Positions 60,001 through 64,000 of a stretch of DNA of 64,000 bases are shown in pieces. The stretch's first letter is position 1. Each line of letters starts with the position of its first letter. A program made the position numbers and the translations under genes. The stretch lies in assembly GCA_020698575.1 (NCBI GenBank), contig CM036248.1, positions 17,215,229-17,279,228 of the forward strand, written 5' to 3'. The notes beneath the pieces are model-generated. The model was not told the DNA's origin, ran no database searches, and was given only the letters and a program-made list of their open reading frames with translations. The DNA comes from Bostrychus sinensis (lineage: Eukaryota; Chordata; Actinopteri; Gobiiformes; Eleotridae).

Positions 60001-62809
60001 ACAAGCATGTAGAGTCCAGCCGCTTATGTCTAAATGAATGGGAAGCCATGAACGACTTGGAGTCAGTTCGAAAGGATAGTGGACCAAGGTGACTTTTTAA
60101 AATTTGGCTCATTATCAAAAATGTGTTTGGGCTAAAGTTTTACTAAAAATATATCGTTTTTATGTAGCTCTGAAGACAGACTTTGCAAAGAGAGGCTCAT
60201 CAAGGATCACCTCCGAGACATCATGATGACTGAAGACCTGGACAGCCTCACATGCAGACAGGTGACAATACACAGTGCTTTCCACTAAATAAATCTGTAT
60301 TTTTAAATTGTGGTTTAGAGTCGCAGTGTGACCTTAGTCTTTCTGTATAAAGTTTACTGTAGGTTCTCTCTGGGTACTTCTGCTGCCTGCTACTGTAAAA
60401 GACATGAATGTTTGGTGTATAGGTCAATAGGTGACTTTAAATTGTTCTTAGGGAATGAATGTTAATGGTTGACTGCTGTCTATGTCCTGTCTATTAGCAA
60501 AATAATCCCCCTTCCCCCTCACACACACATTTAAGTGGTAAAAAAAATTATGAATGAATGCAGATGTGACAATTCAATCTTTTAAATATTTAAGAAAGGG
60601 CTATTCGTTCTTCATTAAAGGTGCACACTGCTCTTAAGACCAGACTTGGCTTCGACATTAGACCCTTCAAGGAGTACATTGACAATGAGATCCTGGTCAC
60701 CATGGCTCAGATGGACAAACCCTCTAAAATCTTTGACTACCTTTATCTAGTAAGTAATGTTTAATCAGCTGTCATTGTACAACTACAGTGTTTGCTTTAG
60801 TCAGAAAAGTGACGGAACTTGTCTTTCACCAGGATGCAGTCATGTGATGGTGACTTCCCCTTTTGTGGGGCATCTGTTTTGACAATGATAGGGAAGATCA
60901 CACTTTTTTTTTAGTTACTATACTCTGACTCAACATTCGTTTTCATGTTTAATTTCAGGGCTCTGAGTGGAATGCGGCAAATTTTGAAGAGCTGCAGAGA
61001 AACAAGTCAGTGAAAATTCTTGTGCTTTGTTTAGCTTCACACAAAAAGTATGTGAGATATGTGTTTGATTTGTCACCACTGTGTGTTACTTGAGTGTTCA
61101 TGTGGTTTTCAGTGTTGGGTACATTCTGAATGTGACCAGAGAAATCGACAACTTCTTCCCTGCATCATTTACTTACATGAACATCCGAGTGTATGATGTG
61201 GAGGCAACTGACCTGCTTTGTCATTGGGCAGATACTTACAACTTTATCAACAATGCAAGGTATTAGCTGTCCAAGCCTCTTTTAAATACATTTTTTTGCA
61301 GCATCCATCCAAATAAATGTCCACATTGCAGTACTCAAATTGTATATTACTAATTATCCCAATAAAATAGTTCAAAGGGTGAGTTAAATGTGTAATGGAT
61401 GAAATCTTTCTTTTAACACCATATTCCAGCAAAATTTGGGACTGAGTAAAATATTAATAACAGAATGCAATGATTAGCAAACCTCAAATTCACATTCACA
61501 AAAGAATAGGCAATTAACTACAACATTATATGTTGAAACCAGGGTATTATACCATTTCATTAGAAATACAGTATTAGCTCTAATTGAATAACAATGTGGC
61601 AACATTTTTTAGCCATTAAATCAGTTTGTTTTATCTTTGCTATAGAAAGAGCGGACAGGCAGTATTGGTGCACTGTAAAATGGGTGTTTCTCGCTCTGCA
61701 TCAACTGTGATTGCTTACGCCATGAAGCAGCAACACTGGCCACTGGATGTAGCTTTAGCTTATGTCAAGGAACGGCGGTCCATCATCAAACCCAACGAAG
61801 GTTTTATGAAGCAGCTCCACACCTACAATGGCATTCTCAATGCAAGGTTAGTTGGGAAAAACTGAGAAATTGTCTATAGTTTGTAACATTTTCTTACCAT
61901 AAGAAGAACATTTAAAATAAATTTTGTATAATTTTAAGAAAAAAATCTATTATTATAGCCAACAGCGTCACAGTGCACTCTGGAGACGGAAATCAAGAGA
62001 CCAAAGGCAAAAATCTATTTCCAAAGAGTCAAACAAAGAAAACCAAAATCAAGATGAAGAAAAACAAGATGATGATGAAGACGAGGGCCTTGATGAAGAA
62101 GATGCTGATGTAGAAAGCGGTGATGAAGATGATTCAAGCGGTTCAGATGAACCGGAGGACACCGGAGAGGTGTGTGCCTTTAAGATCATCTGTGTAATAC
62201 TGTAACATAAAAATTTTTTGTTTTGTTTTTTATATCTGATATTTATGGCTGTGTTATCTTTTCAGGTCTTTGAAGATTCTGGTCCTTGTTTGAACACTCT
62301 AGAGGAACAAGCTCATACAGGATCACCAGACACTAACCCTTCCATCACAGTCAGTGAGCACGGGAAGGTATGAGCAACAGGCCCAAACTGGATCTTTATA
62401 TGTTTCACTATTTAGATTTAGCTGTGACTGTCCTATAACAATTGGTTTCCTTTAAAGGTCCTTCCAAGTGTTAATCGCAGTGGCAGGATGAACCTCTTCT
62501 CTCTCATGCAGTCTATTAGTGAACTAGATGACGACCTGCAAGGAAATGAACAGGTAAAGGCTGATTTCAAATTGAAAGGTTGCAAAATTTACTTTAAACA
62601 CCATTTAATTCCTATGCTTGATATTTTATGTGAGAAGGTACAATAAATGAAATATTTCTACCATTGTTTTAAAGCTCCCTGGCAGTCCCAGGCGGTCTCC
62701 GGGCCAGAGGAGGCGTAGCCATGGCCGACGAGGACTGATTCACCAGAGAGAGTGCGTAGATGTTTCACCTGAGCCACGAAGCCTTCAAGATGCTGGTCAA
62801 AGCAAATAG
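57079..62809 (+). CDS. ssh3: Slingshot protein phosphatase 3
   Basis: Cofilin phosphatase of the slingshot group; removes phospho-Ser3 from cofilin/ADF to promote actin turnover. Exons: 57079..57111, 58180..58217, 58286..58463, 58787..58902, 59012..59080, 59733..59798, 59909..60088, 60168..60261, 60621..60749, 60959..61005, 61113..61259, 61646..61846, 61959..62169, 62266..62367, 62458..62553, 62675..62809. Total 1842 nt, 613 aa, phases consistent (human SSH3 is about 659 aa). N-terminal slingshot domains: FALVKGAVLLLEDEEGDEET, HAMVELLRPEDTIQL, GLVLPLWSDTQVYLDGDG, LCLNEWEAMNDLESV. Dual-specificity phosphatase: NVGYILNVTREIDNFF, then VHCKMGVSRSASTVIAYAM with catalytic Cys near residue 376. A Glu/Asp-rich tail is followed by MNLFSLMQSISELDDD. 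MALLTLHRIPS and the FALVKGAV block match SSH3 better than SSH1/2. The 613-aa product has a short C-terminus, as in other SSH3 proteins. Confidence 0.94.
60355..60560 (+). repeat. Family A SINE-like repeat in ssh3 intron
   Basis: ttctctctgggtacttctgc, then gtgactttaaattgttctta and ctgtctatgtcctgtctatt resemble the middle and 3' part of family A. In the ssh3 intron 60262-60620. Confidence 0.5.
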
Positions 62810-64000
62810 AGATACAGTTGTTCTGAGACCCAAAGTATGTTTTTAGAGCTAGACAAAGAGAAGAACATGTATAATGAAAGTAACAACCAAAGTAGGAGCT
62901 TAACATCTGAGGACATGCCACAATTACAGATATTTAAAAATATTTCCATGATTTAAAATATTTTAAACTGTTTATCAATATGCAATTTGAATTTGTATTA
63001 ATTTTGAAAATACTGGTGGTTTGTATTTTTGCAGTATTTTGAAGGCTGGGGGTTGTGTAATAGCTGAGTTTGGTGTTCATGAACAAATACAATAGACTCA
63101 GTGTTTCCCATTTACCATGTACATATGAACCTGTCTGTCCCTTGATATAAGATTCACATTTGTTTTAAGCTCCTCATGTTTATTGTTCCACTCCAGAGCA
63201 AATATCTATGCAATGTCCAACTGCAGACTTGTGGCTATATGCTGGAGGTCCAAGCTAAGTACTCTTTTATCAGAACTCTTTTCTGATTTTACTATGACTG
63301 TCTACATTGTGCATTTAGGACCAAGTTAAGGGCCAGTTTTATGGCAAAGGCCTGTTGCCAAATCATATGTTCGAAAATGCCAAGAAATCCATTGAAATGT
63401 ACAAAAACAATGATAGTTTATTTTACTTGTCTGTATTTTTCTGAAGTGCCTTTAACTGAGAATATAAAAAACAAAATAGCGTGTCTGTATTATGTTTATT
63501 ATTGCAAGCTGTGTAAAAGTGTAATATTTCTTGCCTTGTTGATTGCAGTATACATGTGACTTTTGCATGTCTGTATCAGGGTCAATATTATATCATCGCT
63601 TGGATGCATGTTATGTATTTTAAGAACAAACTTTTTGGGGTTTTCCATCTATATTTATTTGGTGTTTCACAGAGTGAGATAAATTATTCAATATACTGTT
63701 ATTGTCTGCTGAAGTTGAGTATCTTAAGTACATGCTGGTATTTTTCTTTATAGTTTTACCAAGTTGAATCTAATTCATTTAGCCCGCATGCCCACTGTGC
63801 ACTTTATAATGTTAAAGACCACACTGTTCCCACTGCCTGAGCCAACATCATCAGCTGTACATTAATGATTGTTTTTCTGCATCTCACAACAAGCACTCTG
63901 GGGAAAAAATAAATTCCTTTTCTCTGTGACTGTGTAATTTTTTTACTTTTAAATAATGTATAGATATGTAGGAAAATAAGTAATCTCATTTCATATGGTA
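62810..64000 (+). other. ssh3 3' UTR and downstream sequence
   Basis: AT-rich sequence after the ssh3 stop. AATAAA at 63908-63913 could end a 3' UTR of about 1.1 kb. No further gene is visible before the window ends. Confidence 0.55.

Noticed and set aside
1..64000. CRISPR arrays, operons, prokaryotic or viral genes, tRNA/rRNA genes
   Set aside because: None seen. Direct repeats are microsatellites or dispersed SINE-like copies, and the tRNA-like head at 46613 lacks a full cloverleaf.

Overview
This window is a stretch of vertebrate nuclear DNA, most likely from a teleost fish. The evidence is multi-exon genes with GT-AG introns (many only 75-150 nt), an AT-rich background, short interspersed repeats and hAT-type transposon remnants of the kind common in fish, and fish-like forms of tlr1, klb and ssh3. 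No species can be named. I rebuilt ten protein-coding genes exon by exon from codon phase and splice sites. There is no bacterial, viral, CRISPR or plasmid content. I did not find a convincing undescribed system; the interest lies in gene order, paired promoters, mobile-element remnants and two apparent single-base coding breaks.

Left part (1-19,900). On the minus strand lie ube2k (109-3098, 200 aa), a 1.19-kb hAT-like element with perfect 8-bp target duplications (3800-4986), and klb (beta-klotho, 5065-9748, one apparent frameshift). Then comes tlr1 on the plus strand (11826-14210, one coding exon), converging on ints10 (minus, 14765-19215, 17 coding exons, 713 aa). UBE2K, KLB and the TLR1/6/10 cluster also lie close together on human 4p14.

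Middle part (19,200-49,500). ints10 and slc25a51 (plus, 20976-21911) are head to head over a short promoter with a perfect CRE palindrome. slc25a51 converges on frmpd1 (minus, coding 25879-39927, 15 coding exons, one apparent frameshift). A probable untranslated first exon of frmpd1 lies about 8 kb further right in a GC-rich island near 48 kb. The long first intron and neighbouring introns hold most of the repeats: an (AT)n tract, an (AAT)n/(ATT)n palindrome, a 29-G run and several SINE-like copies. The tiny gene tomm5 (48731-49233) follows on the plus strand.

Right part (50,000-64,000). zbtb5 (plus, single coding exon, 669 aa) converges on grhpr (minus, 9 exons, 328 aa). grhpr is head to head with ssh3 (plus, 16 coding exons, 613 aa), again across a promoter with a perfect CRE. 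The order slc25a51-frmpd1-tomm5-zbtb5-grhpr matches human 9p13, minus several genes.

The genes serve unrelated housekeeping or signalling jobs: ubiquitin conjugation, FGF co-reception, innate sensing, Integrator, mitochondrial NAD+ import, scaffold, mitochondrial protein import, transcription repression, glyoxylate reduction and cofilin phosphatase. They look like conserved neighbours, not a pathway cluster.
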